Source: JAPHTQ01 sp050299175
GTDB lineage: Bacteria; Pseudomonadota; Gammaproteobacteria; Thiohalomonadales; Thiohalomonadaceae
Reading direction: 5' to 3'
NCBI GenBank assembly: GCA_050299175.1
Contig: JBNKVM010000058.1
Location: 1 to 12,059 of the forward strand
Length of the DNA stretch: 12,059 bases
Shown: in pieces, positions 1 through 8,565 of the stretch
Numbering within the stretch: the stretch's first letter is position 1
How the letters are laid out: each line of letters starts with the position of its first letter
The notes under the pieces: generated by a model
The model's database searches: none
What the model was told of the DNA's origin: nothing
What the model saw: the letters and a program-made list of their open reading frames with translations, nothing else
Translations under genes and position numbers: made by a program

Positions 1-361
1 CGGCAAAGAACCCGGCCATCCCCGAAGCGATCGATCCCGTCGACCACAGTAGCTGGTGGCGGGCGAGGACACGTACGTCCTTGAGATCCACCTCGCCGCT
101 TCCATCCAATGCAGCGCGCCAGATTGCGGGCATATCGCCGATCACCATGGCCGAACCTGTCAGCTTGCCGGTCAGCGCATACTTGGTACCGCCGTGGATA
201 ATGCCCTGGGCATAACGGGTCTGCCCCGTTCCCAGCGCCTGGGACTCGAACAGCACCGCCTGATAACCGAGTTGGCGCAGCCGTGCCAGCAACCACAGCC
301 CGGCGACGCCGCCGCCGAAGATCGCGATGTCGACCGGTGTCACCGGCTGGGCTTCACTCAT
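1..361 (-). CDS. FAD-dependent oxidoreductase, DAO-like (N-terminal part only)
   Basis: The N-terminal 120 codons are present; the 3' end lies beyond base 1. Residues 12-39 form a classic dinucleotide-binding beta-alpha-beta fold, with the glycine motif GGGVAG at 16-21 and an acidic residue (E39) ending strand 2 where the FAD ribose would be bound. A second conserved-looking stretch follows (YAQGIIHGGTKYAL, residues 50-63), of the kind seen after the Rossmann motif in D-amino-acid oxidase / glycerol-3-phosphate dehydrogenase type flavoproteins. The substrate cannot be told from this fragment. There is no signal peptide, so a cytoplasmic or membrane-peripheral enzyme is likely. The ATG (359-361) overlaps the hldE stop TGA (358-360) as ATGA, which suggests translational coupling and co-expression with heptose biosynthesis. 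Confidence is high for an FAD-binding oxidoreductase and low for any specific function. Confidence 0.8.
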   Translation of the reverse strand, partial: MSEAQPVTPVDIAIFGGGVAGLWLLARLRQLGYQAVLFESQALGTGQTRYAQGIIHGGTKYALTGKLTGSAMVIGDMPAIWRAALDGSGEVDLKDVRVLARHQLLWSTGSIASGMAGFFA

Positions 362-1803
362 TTACCCGATTTCTTTTCCGAGGCGCGGATGGCGCCGATG
401 ATGTTGGTGGTGGAGACGTTCTCTACGTAACTCATGACCTCAACACGGCCACCCGCCTCACGGACGCAGTCGCCGCCAGGAATGTTGCTCGGATCGTTAT
501 CTCCACCCTTGACCAAAATGTCAGGCAGTACGCGACAGATTAGCCGGATCGGAGTGTCTTCGTCGAAACCGACCACCCAGTCGACGCAGTCGAGGGCGGC
601 CAGCACGCGCATGCGCCGTGCCTGGGTATTCACCGGTCGCTCTTCGCCCTTGAGGCGCTTGACCGAGGCATCGTCATTAACCGCGACGATCAGCCGATCA
701 CCAAGGCGTGCAGCTTCTTCCAGATAGGTGACGTGACCGGCGTGGAGAATGTCGAAGCAACCGTTGGTCATTACCACGCTCTCGCCGTGGGCCTTGGCCT
801 CCTGCACCAGTGCCACCAACTTGTCTTCGTCAACCATCCCCTGTTCCATTTCGTTCTGCTCGCGCATGGCACGACGAATCTCCGGCACACTGACAGTAGC
901 AGTACCCAGCTTGCCGACAACGACTCCTGCGGCCAGGTTGGCCAGCACAGTAGCCTCATCCAGTGCCTGACCAGCAGCCAGCGCTGAAGCCATTACTGAA
1001 ACCACAGTATCGCCGGCACCGGTGACGTCATAAACCTCACGTGCCTTAGTCGGGATATGTAAAGGCTCGGCATCTTTCTGCAGCAGGGTCATCCCCTTTT
1101 CGCTGCGGGTGATCAGCAAGGCATCCAACTGCAACTGTTTGCGCAGACGCTCGCCCTTCTCGACGATCTCCGCATCACCCGCACAGTGCCCGACCACCGC
1201 TTCAAATTCGCTCATATTGGGTGTGATCAGGGTGGCGCCGGTATAGCAGTTAAAATCGTGACCCTTGGGATCGACCAGCACCGGTTTGCCCGCGGCACGG
1301 GCGATCTCAATCATCGTCGGTGCAGCACGCAGTGCGCCTTTCTGGTAATCGGAAAGCACCACCACATCGCACTGCGCCACCGCATCTTTGAAACGTGCCA
1401 ATAATCCGGCAGAGTCGTAACCGGGAAAACCATCCTCGAAGTCGAGACGAATCAGTTGCTGGTGACGACTCAGTACCCGCAGCTTGGTGATCGTGGGATA
1501 ACCCTGCAGGCGCTCGAAATGACACTCAACATTATCCTGCGACAGGGTCCGCGCCAGGGCATCGGCCGCTTCGTCTTCACCGGTAAGACCCACCACCGCA
1601 GACTTCGCCCCCAATGCGGCGACGTTCAGGGCGACGTTACCGGCACCGCCTGCACGCTCTTCGATCCCGCCCACCTTGACCACCGGCACCGGCGCCTCGG
1701 GTGAGATGCGTGAAGTATCGCCATGCCAGTAGCGGTCCAACATCAGGTCGCCCACCACCAGTACGCGGGCCTTATCAAAATCGGGTAGTCGGGTAATTTT
1801 CAT
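358..1803 (-). CDS. hldE: Bifunctional heptose-7-phosphate kinase / heptose-1-phosphate adenylyltransferase HldE
   Basis: This 481-residue cytoplasmic enzyme phosphorylates D-glycero-beta-D-manno-heptose 7-phosphate at C1 and later transfers AMP to the heptose 1-phosphate. It thus supplies two steps of ADP-heptose synthesis for the LPS inner core. Residues 11-315 are a PfkB/ribokinase-type kinase: a GGAGNVALN motif lies at 52-60 and the anion-hole/catalytic-base motif GAGD at 262-265, with D265 the predicted base. Residues 343-470 are a cytidylyltransferase-like domain with the nucleotide-binding HxGH motif (HAGH, 354-357) after TNGCFDI, then VKGGD at 431-435 and STTNII at 464-469. Length and domain order match E. 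coli HldE (477 residues), so both halves look complete. The ATG start has only a weak Shine-Dalgarno (GAG about 14 bases upstream). It lies 51 bases after the zinc-finger gene and overlaps the downstream oxidoreductase by 4 bases, so it is probably transcribed from the glnE side. Confidence 0.97.
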   Translation of the reverse strand: MKITRLPDFDKARVLVVGDLMLDRYWHGDTSRISPEAPVPVVKVGGIEERAGGAGNVALNVAALGAKSAVVGLTGEDEAADALARTLSQDNVECHFERLQGYPTITKLRVLSRHQQLIRLDFEDGFPGYDSAGLLARFKDAVAQCDVVVLSDYQKGALRAAPTMIEIARAAGKPVLVDPKGHDFNCYTGATLITPNMSEFEAVVGHCAGDAEIVEKGERLRKQLQLDALLITRSEKGMTLLQKDAEPLHIPTKAREVYDVTGAGDTVVSVMASALAAGQALDEATVLANLAAGVVVGKLGTATVSVPEIRRAMREQNEMEQGMVDEDKLVALVQEAKAHGESVVMTNGCFDILHAGHVTYLEEAARLGDRLIVAVNDDASVKRLKGEERPVNTQARRMRVLAALDCVDWVVGFDEDTPIRLICRVLPDILVKGGDNDPSNIPGGDCVREAGGRVEVMSYVENVSTTNIIGAIRASEKKSGK

Positions 1804-1836
1804 CGGTAATGGATTATCTCAGGTCGCCATAAAGGC

Positions 1837-1855
1837 AGGGGGCAATGCTCCCCCT
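1837..1855 (-). other. Small G/C stem-loop between zinc-finger gene and hldE
   Basis: A 6-bp stem (AGGGGG / CCCCCT on the minus strand) with a 7-base loop begins at the stop codon of the zinc-finger gene. The sequence after it has only three consecutive T residues, so it is a poor rho-independent terminator. At most it is a weak attenuator or an RNA-processing/stability hairpin inside the operon that could lower hldE expression relative to upstream genes. Function is inferred only from position. Confidence 0.3.
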
Positions 1856-2052
1856 TATTTCTTAAGAGTGTATTCAGCACCGCAATAGGGGCATACGGCG
1901 CTACCGGTCGCCTCAACATCGAGAAACACCCGCGGATGGGAGTTCCACAGGGTCATGTCGGGCATCGGGCAGTGCAAAGGTAGGTCCTCACGGCTGACCT
2001 CGTAGTGACGCGCAGCATTGGCGGTTCTGAGTTGTTCTGCGTTATTGCTCAT
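1855..2052 (-). CDS. Small zinc-finger protein, zf-CHCC / NDUFS6-like
   Basis: This 65-residue protein has a C-H-C-C pattern: C28, H39, C54 and C57, in the contexts LHCP, HPRVFLD and CPYCGAEY. It matches the zf-CHCC family, whose mitochondrial member is the complex I accessory subunit NDUFS6. Bacterial members are short, widespread in proteobacteria, and mostly without assigned function; zinc binding is expected from the family. There is no signal peptide or membrane segment. The start is well supported by an exceptionally good Shine-Dalgarno (GGAGG at 2057-2061, 4 bases before the ATG). It lies 19 bases after ilvE and 51 bases before hldE, so it is a middle gene of the operon. No nuo gene is in the window, so a complex I role here is not supported by context. 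Confidence 0.88.
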   Translation of the reverse strand: MSNNAEQLRTANAARHYEVSREDLPLHCPMPDMTLWNSHPRVFLDVEATGSAVCPYCGAEYTLKK

Positions 2053-2071
2053 CGCTCCTCCAATACGTTGA

Positions 2072-2992
2072 TCAAACGTAACTCAACCATTCCGGGTGCA
2101 GTTGGTGACGACCGTGCACCACATCGAAGTACATGGTTTGCAGTTTCTCGGTGATCGGACCACGTTTGCCGATACCGATCTTGCGGTTGTCCACTTCGCG
2201 GATTGGCGTCACCTCGGCGGCAGTGCCGGTGAAGAAGGCCTCGTCAGCGATGTAGACCTCGTCACGGGTGATCCGCTTCTCCCGCACCTCGATCCCCAGT
2301 TCAGCGGCGAGGCGGAAGATAGTGTTACGGGTAATGCCGTCCAGTGCCGAAGTCAGGTCCGGGGTATAGATCACGCCGTCGCGCACCAGGAAGATATTCT
2401 CGCCGCTACCTTCTGCAACGTAGCCTTCGTTATCCAGCAGCATCGCTTCGTCATAACCGCAGGCCAGCGCTTCCTGTAGCGCCAGCATGGAGTTCATGTA
2501 GTTGCCGTTGGCCTTGGCCTTGCACATGGTGATGTTGACGTGGTGACGGGTGTAGGAAGAGGTGCGGATGCGAATCCCCTTCTCCATCCCCTCAGCACCG
2601 AGGTAGGCGCCCCATGACCAGGCCGCGACCATCACGTGCACCTTGAGGTTATCGGCGCGCAGGCCCATACCTTCGGAACCGTAGAAACACATCGGACGGA
2701 TATAGGCCGATTCGAGGTTGTTCTCACGTACCGCAGCAAGCTGCGCTTGGTTGAGGGTCTCCTGATCGAAAGGGATCTCCATATTGACGATGTGTGCCGA
2801 GTTGAACAGTCGTTTGGTGTGTTCCGCCAGGCGGAAGATGGCAGTGCCTTTCTCGGCCTTGTAGGCGCGCACGCCCTCAAACACGCCCATGCCGTAATGC
2901 AGGGTGTGGGTCAGTACATGGGTCTTGGCTTCGCGCCAGGGGACCATCTCGCCGTCCAGCCAGATGACACCGTCACGGTCATCCATCGTCAT
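2072..2992 (-). CDS. ilvE: Branched-chain amino acid aminotransferase IlvE
   Basis: This 306-residue PLP-dependent class IV aminotransferase catalyses the reversible last step of valine, leucine and isoleucine synthesis, transferring the amino group from glutamate to the branched 2-oxo acids in the cytoplasm. The Schiff-base lysine is K160, in the context AKANGNYMNS, aligned with AKAGGNYLSS of E. coli IlvE. The PLP-ring-binding EGSGEN motif follows at 194-199, and GITR (219-222) and TGTAAE (255-260) are typical of the family. HYGMGVFEGVRAY at 32-44 is the N-terminal signature of branched-chain rather than D-amino-acid aminotransferases. Length matches the usual 305-310. I chose the ATG at 2992 over a second in-frame ATG at 2986 because GAGGAG (3002-3007) lies 9 bases before it. 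It is 34 bases after glnE and 19 before the zinc-finger gene. Confidence 0.96.
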   Translation of the reverse strand: MTMDDRDGVIWLDGEMVPWREAKTHVLTHTLHYGMGVFEGVRAYKAEKGTAIFRLAEHTKRLFNSAHIVNMEIPFDQETLNQAQLAAVRENNLESAYIRPMCFYGSEGMGLRADNLKVHVMVAAWSWGAYLGAEGMEKGIRIRTSSYTRHHVNITMCKAKANGNYMNSMLALQEALACGYDEAMLLDNEGYVAEGSGENIFLVRDGVIYTPDLTSALDGITRNTIFRLAAELGIEVREKRITRDEVYIADEAFFTGTAAEVTPIREVDNRKIGIGKRGPITEKLQTMYFDVVHGRHQLHPEWLSYV

Positions 2993-3026
2993 CGATCATT
3001 TCTCCTCAAGAAATCAATCAGCTCAA

Positions 3027-5909
3027 TTATGCTTTCATCAGTGTGCGCCAGAGACGTAGCACCGCTTCGCGTTCCCCGGCAAACTTCGCCTCATCCACCA
3101 CCGCCTTCTGTTCCTGCAGGGTCAGTCGATGTACCCGGCGGCGATAGGCGCGATAGGCATCGCACAACAGCTCACTGTCGGCCTTGGCCATCAGGCCGTA
3201 TCCGGCGAACAGCTCCAGCAGGCGGATGTTATCGCTGAATTGCAGCAGGCCCGGGTGTTCGTGGGCCCATGCCAGAACACCGTATTGCACCATAAATTCG
3301 ATGTCTGCGATACCGCCAGGGTCCTGTTTCAGGTCAAATTTTCCGGCTTCCGCCTTCGAAAGTTGCGTACGCATCTTTTCGCGCATCTCGCGCACCTCGG
3401 TACGCAGGGTTTCCACATTGCGCTGTTGCCCCAAAATCTCTGCGCGGATCTCACGGAAGGCCTCGGTGATACCCCCATCGCCGCAAATGAAACGTGCCCG
3501 CACCAGCGCCTGATGCTCCCAGGTCCAGGCATGCTTGCGCTGATAATCGGCGAAGGCATCGACATTGCTAACCATTAACCCGGAGGCACCGCTGGGACGT
3601 AGACGGGTATCGATCTCGTAGAGAATACCTGCGGGCGTAGGGGTGTTGAGAATGTGGATCATGCGCTGGGCCAGGCGAGCGTAGAAGACACCGTTCTCCA
3701 CCGGCCTTTCCCCATCGGTGCTGCGACCGCCGCTCTCTTCGCTGTGCAGGAACACCAGATCGAGATCGGAACCGTAACTCAGTTCGATACCACCCATCTT
3801 GCCGTAGGCGATCACTGCAAAGCCGCGATCGCAAACCCGCTTGTCGCCGCACTGGGGACGACCATGGCGGGCGGTGAGATGTTGCCAGGCAAGATCGAAA
3901 GCGGCCTCGACCATCGCCTCGGCGATCTCGGTGAGGTGATCGCTGACCACCATCAACGGCACCGCCTCAACAATGTCCGCCGCCGCCACCCGCAGCACCG
4001 CCGCCTGCTTGATTCGCCGCAGCACCTCCATCTGTCCCTCCATATCTTCCGGGTCGAGATGGGCCAGGCGCTGACGAATATCCTCGCGGATTGCCGAACC
4101 CGATGGCGGTGCATAGAGGGTACGTGGGTCGAGCAGTTCGTCGAGCAACTGAGGATTACGTCCCAGCTGGGCAGCGATCCAGGGGCTGGCGGCACAGAGG
4201 CGCACCAGCTGCGACAGCGCCATCGGATTTTCCACCAGCAAGGCGATGTAGGCACTGCGACGACCAATCGCCTCCACCAGTGACAATACCCGACGCAGTG
4301 TCTCGTCCGGCTCATCGGCCGCACCGACTGCCCCCAACAGCAGCGGCATCAGCTGATCCATGCGGCTGCGCCCCTGGGCGCTCATGTTGAGATAGGCGCG
4401 ACTGCGATGTTGTGCCTGGAGAAGGCGCAGTGCCTCGACAGCATCGGTGAAACCGATCTGCTGTAATGTGGCCTGTGAGACAATTTCCTCCAGGGCACCC
4501 AACCAGACCCCGCGCAGATCCAGCTCATCGCTCTCCGCATGATCGGTCTGCGGCGCGGCAAAAACCTGCTCAAAGTGTTCATGCACCCGGCGCATGTGAG
4601 CGCGCAGGGTCCTTTGATAACTTGCCCAATCGGTAAAGCCCATACCAAAGGCAAGGCGCAGTTGCCCCAGATCGTCCGTTGGCAACTTATGAGTCTGTTG
4701 CTCGGCGAACTCCTGCAACCGGTGCTCACTGTCACGCAGGAAGATATAGGCAGCGGTCAGTTCATCGACCACAAACTCGGGTAACTGCCCCAACTCACGC
4801 AACTGTTGCAACACCGCCAGGATCGGACGGATCTGCAAAGTATGTTCTCGCCCACCGCGGATCAGCTGGAAGGCCTGGCCGACGAACTCCACTTCGCGGA
4901 TACCGCCCGCGCCCAGCTTGATGTTGTCGTCCATTCCCTTGCGCTGGACTTCGCGGGCGATCATCGCCTTCATTTCGCGTAGCGATTCAAAGGCGCCGAA
5001 ATCGATATATTTGCGATAGACAAAAGGCTTAAGCCGTGCCATCAACTCAGCACCTGCCTCCAGGTCACCCGCCACCACCCGTGCCTTGATCATGGCGTAA
5101 CGCTCCCACTCGCGGCCGTGCACTTGGTAGTAATCCTCCATCGCATCGAAGCTAATCGCCAGGGCACTCGCTTCGCCGAAGGGGCGCAGGCGCATATCGA
5201 CACGGAAGACAAAACCGTGGGCGGTGGCGGCATCCAGGCTGCGAATCAACGCCTGACCCAGCTTGATGAAAAATTCCTGATTGGTAACACCGCGACCGCC
5301 ACGGGTCTCGCCGTCTTCGGCGTAACTGAAGATCAGATCCACATCGGAAGAGAAGTTGAGTTCGCGAGCACCCAGCTTGCCCATACCCAGCACCACCATC
5401 CGCTGCGGCTCACCTTCGAGACTATGAGGCGTCCCCCATAACTCGCAGTGCCAGCGATAGAGATGTTCCAGCGCAGTATCGATACAGACATCGGCCAGGG
5501 CGGAAAGATCGCCGGTGATCTCCTGCAGTTCGGCATGTCCGGCCAGATCGCGCCAGGCGATACGTACCATCTCGCGACGGCGATAACGACGTAGTACCTC
5601 GCTCAACTGATTTTCATTCAGACAACCATCCAGCCTTTGCTGCAATACCTGGGTATATTCTGCTGCTTCATAAGCACGCCAGAGATCGCCGGACTCAAAC
5701 AGTTCCTGCAATAATTGCGTATCGCGAATCAAGGACTGGGCAACGAAATCGCTGAGCGCCATGACCGTCGCCACTTCAACATGACGTTCGCTCGGAATGA
5801 CAAACTCGCCACACTTCTCGACTAACTGCTGCCAGTGGTGTTCCACCCGGCCATGCAGGGGCTCGGGAATGGAGGCCAGTTCTTCTGTGGTGAGTACGTT
5901 ATCGGACAC
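3027..5909 (-). CDS. glnE: Glutamine synthetase adenylyltransferase/deadenylyltransferase GlnE
   Basis: This bifunctional cytoplasmic enzyme attaches AMP to, or removes it from, glutamine synthetase GlnA in response to PII and glutamine, tuning nitrogen assimilation. It has 960 residues from the GTG at 5909 (E. coli 946). Two nucleotidyltransferase domains are visible. The N-terminal, deadenylylating one has GMGKLGARELNFSSDVDLIF with metal-ligand aspartates D189 and D191. The C-terminal, adenylylating one has AYGKMGGIELSYGSDLDLVF with D715 and D717. Each is followed by its own RLRPxG-type segment (RLRPFGEAS, RLRPSGASG) and an IREVEF / IADIEF stretch. The frame is open to a TTG at 5930, but the GTG at 5909 has GAGG 6 bases upstream and is preferred. 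It starts 23 bases after the stop of the membrane-protein gene and is followed 34 bases later by ilvE. Both active sites appear intact. Confidence 0.97.
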   Translation of the reverse strand: MSDNVLTTEELASIPEPLHGRVEHHWQQLVEKCGEFVIPSERHVEVATVMALSDFVAQSLIRDTQLLQELFESGDLWRAYEAAEYTQVLQQRLDGCLNENQLSEVLRRYRRREMVRIAWRDLAGHAELQEITGDLSALADVCIDTALEHLYRWHCELWGTPHSLEGEPQRMVVLGMGKLGARELNFSSDVDLIFSYAEDGETRGGRGVTNQEFFIKLGQALIRSLDAATAHGFVFRVDMRLRPFGEASALAISFDAMEDYYQVHGREWERYAMIKARVVAGDLEAGAELMARLKPFVYRKYIDFGAFESLREMKAMIAREVQRKGMDDNIKLGAGGIREVEFVGQAFQLIRGGREHTLQIRPILAVLQQLRELGQLPEFVVDELTAAYIFLRDSEHRLQEFAEQQTHKLPTDDLGQLRLAFGMGFTDWASYQRTLRAHMRRVHEHFEQVFAAPQTDHAESDELDLRGVWLGALEEIVSQATLQQIGFTDAVEALRLLQAQHRSRAYLNMSAQGRSRMDQLMPLLLGAVGAADEPDETLRRVLSLVEAIGRRSAYIALLVENPMALSQLVRLCAASPWIAAQLGRNPQLLDELLDPRTLYAPPSGSAIREDIRQRLAHLDPEDMEGQMEVLRRIKQAAVLRVAAADIVEAVPLMVVSDHLTEIAEAMVEAAFDLAWQHLTARHGRPQCGDKRVCDRGFAVIAYGKMGGIELSYGSDLDLVFLHSEESGGRSTDGERPVENGVFYARLAQRMIHILNTPTPAGILYEIDTRLRPSGASGLMVSNVDAFADYQRKHAWTWEHQALVRARFICGDGGITEAFREIRAEILGQQRNVETLRTEVREMREKMRTQLSKAEAGKFDLKQDPGGIADIEFMVQYGVLAWAHEHPGLLQFSDNIRLLELFAGYGLMAKADSELLCDAYRAYRRRVHRLTLQEQKAVVDEAKFAGEREAVLRLWRTLMKA

Positions 5910-5915
5910 ACAAAA

Positions 5916-5919
5916 CCTC
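5916..5919 (-). promoter_or_regulatory. Shine-Dalgarno that decides the glnE start (GTG 5909)
   Basis: GAGG on the minus strand ends 6 bases before the GTG at 5907-5909. The alternative upstream TTG (5928-5930) lacks a comparable site, and using it would place this GAGG inside the coding region. No in-frame ATG exists in this stretch. Confidence 0.6.
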
Positions 5920-5932
5920 GATGGAAACAAAA

Positions 5933-6340
5933 CTACAGGTGTTCAATTCGCCGACCATGCCAAAGAGAATAGTAACGGACATTCCCCGGCGCATGGGCGA
6001 TCACCGATGAAATCACGATTACCGCCACGCCTAATTGCAGACTGAAACCGGGTAACCACAACATCACAGCCAGCAGGACCAGTTTGAACAGGATCAACAA
6101 ACCACGCAGTTGCAACAACCAGACCCCGTTACTGAAAATCGAGATTAGCAGCAGAGCAAAACCGGAACCGAGGCTGAGCCAGAGATAGGGCTGCCACAGT
6201 TCATGCGGTGCGGCGTATAGATAGGCGCCACCCAAACCGGCCACGCCGATCAGGTGCAGGGTACGCAGAGAAATATTGAGCCAGCGTTTGCCGGGAAAGG
6301 TACGAGAGTGATGGGGGAATAGAATACGAAACATAGACAT
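5933..6340 (-). CDS. Conserved-looking small integral membrane protein, four predicted helices
   Basis: I do not recognise a named family. The 135-residue product has a short basic N-terminus (residues 1-23) and four hydrophobic segments at roughly 24-43, 50-70, 78-97 and 99-116. It ends in a polar tail with the striking motif HAPGNVRYYSLWHGRR (116-131) at the membrane edge. Histidine H30 in the first helix and H116/H128 near the last helix could be functional or ligand residues, loosely recalling the small four-helix domain of CopD-type proteins; this is only a resemblance. There is no signal peptide and no catalytic motif. The ATG at 6340 is chosen, although an in-frame ATG at 6334 is possible; neither has a strong Shine-Dalgarno. 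It is the first gene after the groEL terminator and ends 23 bases before glnE, so it probably heads the glnE operon. A tie to nitrogen control is not shown. Confidence 0.75.
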   Translation of the reverse strand: MSMFRILFPHHSRTFPGKRWLNISLRTLHLIGVAGLGGAYLYAAPHELWQPYLWLSLGSGFALLLISIFSNGVWLLQLRGLLILFKLVLLAVMLWLPGFSLQLGVAVIVISSVIAHAPGNVRYYSLWHGRRIEHL

Positions 6341-6376
6341 GCTGACAGTCTATCAGATGGTTATGAGAACCTATGC

Positions 6377-6405
6377 AAAAAAGAAGCCCCGCTTACGCGG
6401 GGCTT
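6377..6405 (-). terminator. Rho-independent terminator of groES-groEL
   Basis: A perfect 9-bp stem, AAGCCCCGC / GCGGGGCTT, has a 4-base loop. On the minus strand it is followed by C and six T residues (6382-6377). It starts 22 bases after the groEL stop codon, in the right orientation to end the chaperonin transcript. It also isolates the downstream glnE operon, leaving only about 36 bases between the T-run and the next start codon for that operon's promoter. Confidence 0.93.
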
Positions 6406-6427
6406 TCGTTTGGCTGGATAGCCGGGC

Positions 6428-8068
<1,641 letters not shown>

Positions 8069-8118
8069 TGCAGTAATTCCTCTTTGAAACTTTTTGTCTT
8101 CGTCGGGTTCTGGCTGGC

Positions 8119-8412
8119 TTAGCCTTCGATAACACCCATGATGTCTTCTTCACGCATCATCAGCAGCTCTTCGCCCTCGACCTTCACTTTTTTCACTGCA
8201 TAAGACTCGTCGAAGAGCACCTTGTCACCAACCTTGATATCCATCGGGCGAACCTCTCCACTCTCCAGGATGCGGCCCTTGCCCACAGCCAGTACTTCAC
8301 CCTCAGTGGGCTTTTCTGCGGCGGAACCAGGCAGCACGATACCACCTGCAGTGGTGGTCTCTTCTTCCATGCGACGGACAAGCACGCGATCATGCAATGG
8401 ACGAATGTTCAT
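8119..8412 (-). CDS. groES: 10-kDa co-chaperonin GroES
   Basis: This is the heptameric lid of the GroEL folding chamber. From the ATG at 8412 it has 97 residues, the same length as E. coli GroES, beginning MNIRPLHDRV. The mobile loop lies around residues 17-33 (EETTTAGGIVLPGSA), containing the GIVL hydrophobic tripeptide region that contacts GroEL apical domains. VGDKVLFDESY follows, and the C-terminal EEDIMGVIEG is typical. The frame is open 7 codons further upstream to an ATG at 8433, but that extension would include the Shine-Dalgarno AAGGAG and is not conserved, so 8412 is the real start. It is the first gene of the CIRCE-controlled groES-groEL operon, with a leader of roughly 118 bases. 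Confidence 0.98.
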   Translation of the reverse strand: MNIRPLHDRVLVRRMEEETTTAGGIVLPGSAAEKPTEGEVLAVGKGRILESGEVRPMDIKVGDKVLFDESYAVKKVKVEGEELLMMREEDIMGVIEG

Positions 8413-8418
8413 TCTTTT

Positions 8419-8424
8419 CTCCTT
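8419..8424 (-). promoter_or_regulatory. Shine-Dalgarno of groES (decides start 8412)
   Basis: AAGGAG on the minus strand lies 6 bases before the ATG at 8410-8412. This near-perfect anti-16S match rules out the longer frame beginning at 8433. Confidence 0.9.
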
Positions 8425-8511
8425 CAAAAACACAAAGATTTAACGACATCGTGCCGTCCCCTTTCGTATTCCAGGGGTTGCGGCGTGCCGCTTGGGGATG
8501 CTGAACACCTG

Positions 8512-8538
8512 TTAGCACTCCCCTCACGTGAGTGCTAA
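8512..8538 (-). promoter_or_regulatory. CIRCE operator (HrcA binding site) of groES-groEL
   Basis: A perfect inverted repeat, TTAGCACTC and GAGTGCTAA separated by nine bases, is identical to the CIRCE consensus. CIRCE is the operator of the heat-labile repressor HrcA. It sits just downstream of, and shares one base with, the -10 element at 8538-8543, so bound HrcA would block transcription start. Because the repeat would also be part of the 5' mRNA, it may affect mRNA stability as described for other CIRCE operons. HrcA itself is not encoded in the window. Confidence 0.96.
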
Positions 8539-8565
8539 TAATAATGGCGATGTGAAAATAGTCAA
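8538..8565 (-). promoter_or_regulatory. sigma-70-type promoter of groES-groEL
   Basis: On the minus strand a -35 TTGACT (8560-8565) and a -10 TATTAT (8538-8543) are separated by 16 bases; both are five-of-six matches to the vegetative consensus. The predicted start falls near 8531, inside the CIRCE repeat. A sigma-32 reading (CTTGAC with CGCCATTAT) is imaginable, but its spacing is shorter than usual. Vegetative promoter plus HrcA repression is therefore the simplest reading. Confidence 0.8.

Noticed and set aside
3654..4283. A 209-codon plus-strand open frame inside glnE
   Set aside because: It is antisense to a full-length conserved GlnE; composition and lack of a ribosome site mark it as a shadow.
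8413..8433. Seven-codon N-terminal extension of GroES from the ATG at 8433
   Set aside because: It would put the perfect Shine-Dalgarno AAGGAG inside the coding sequence and make GroES longer than the standard 97 residues.
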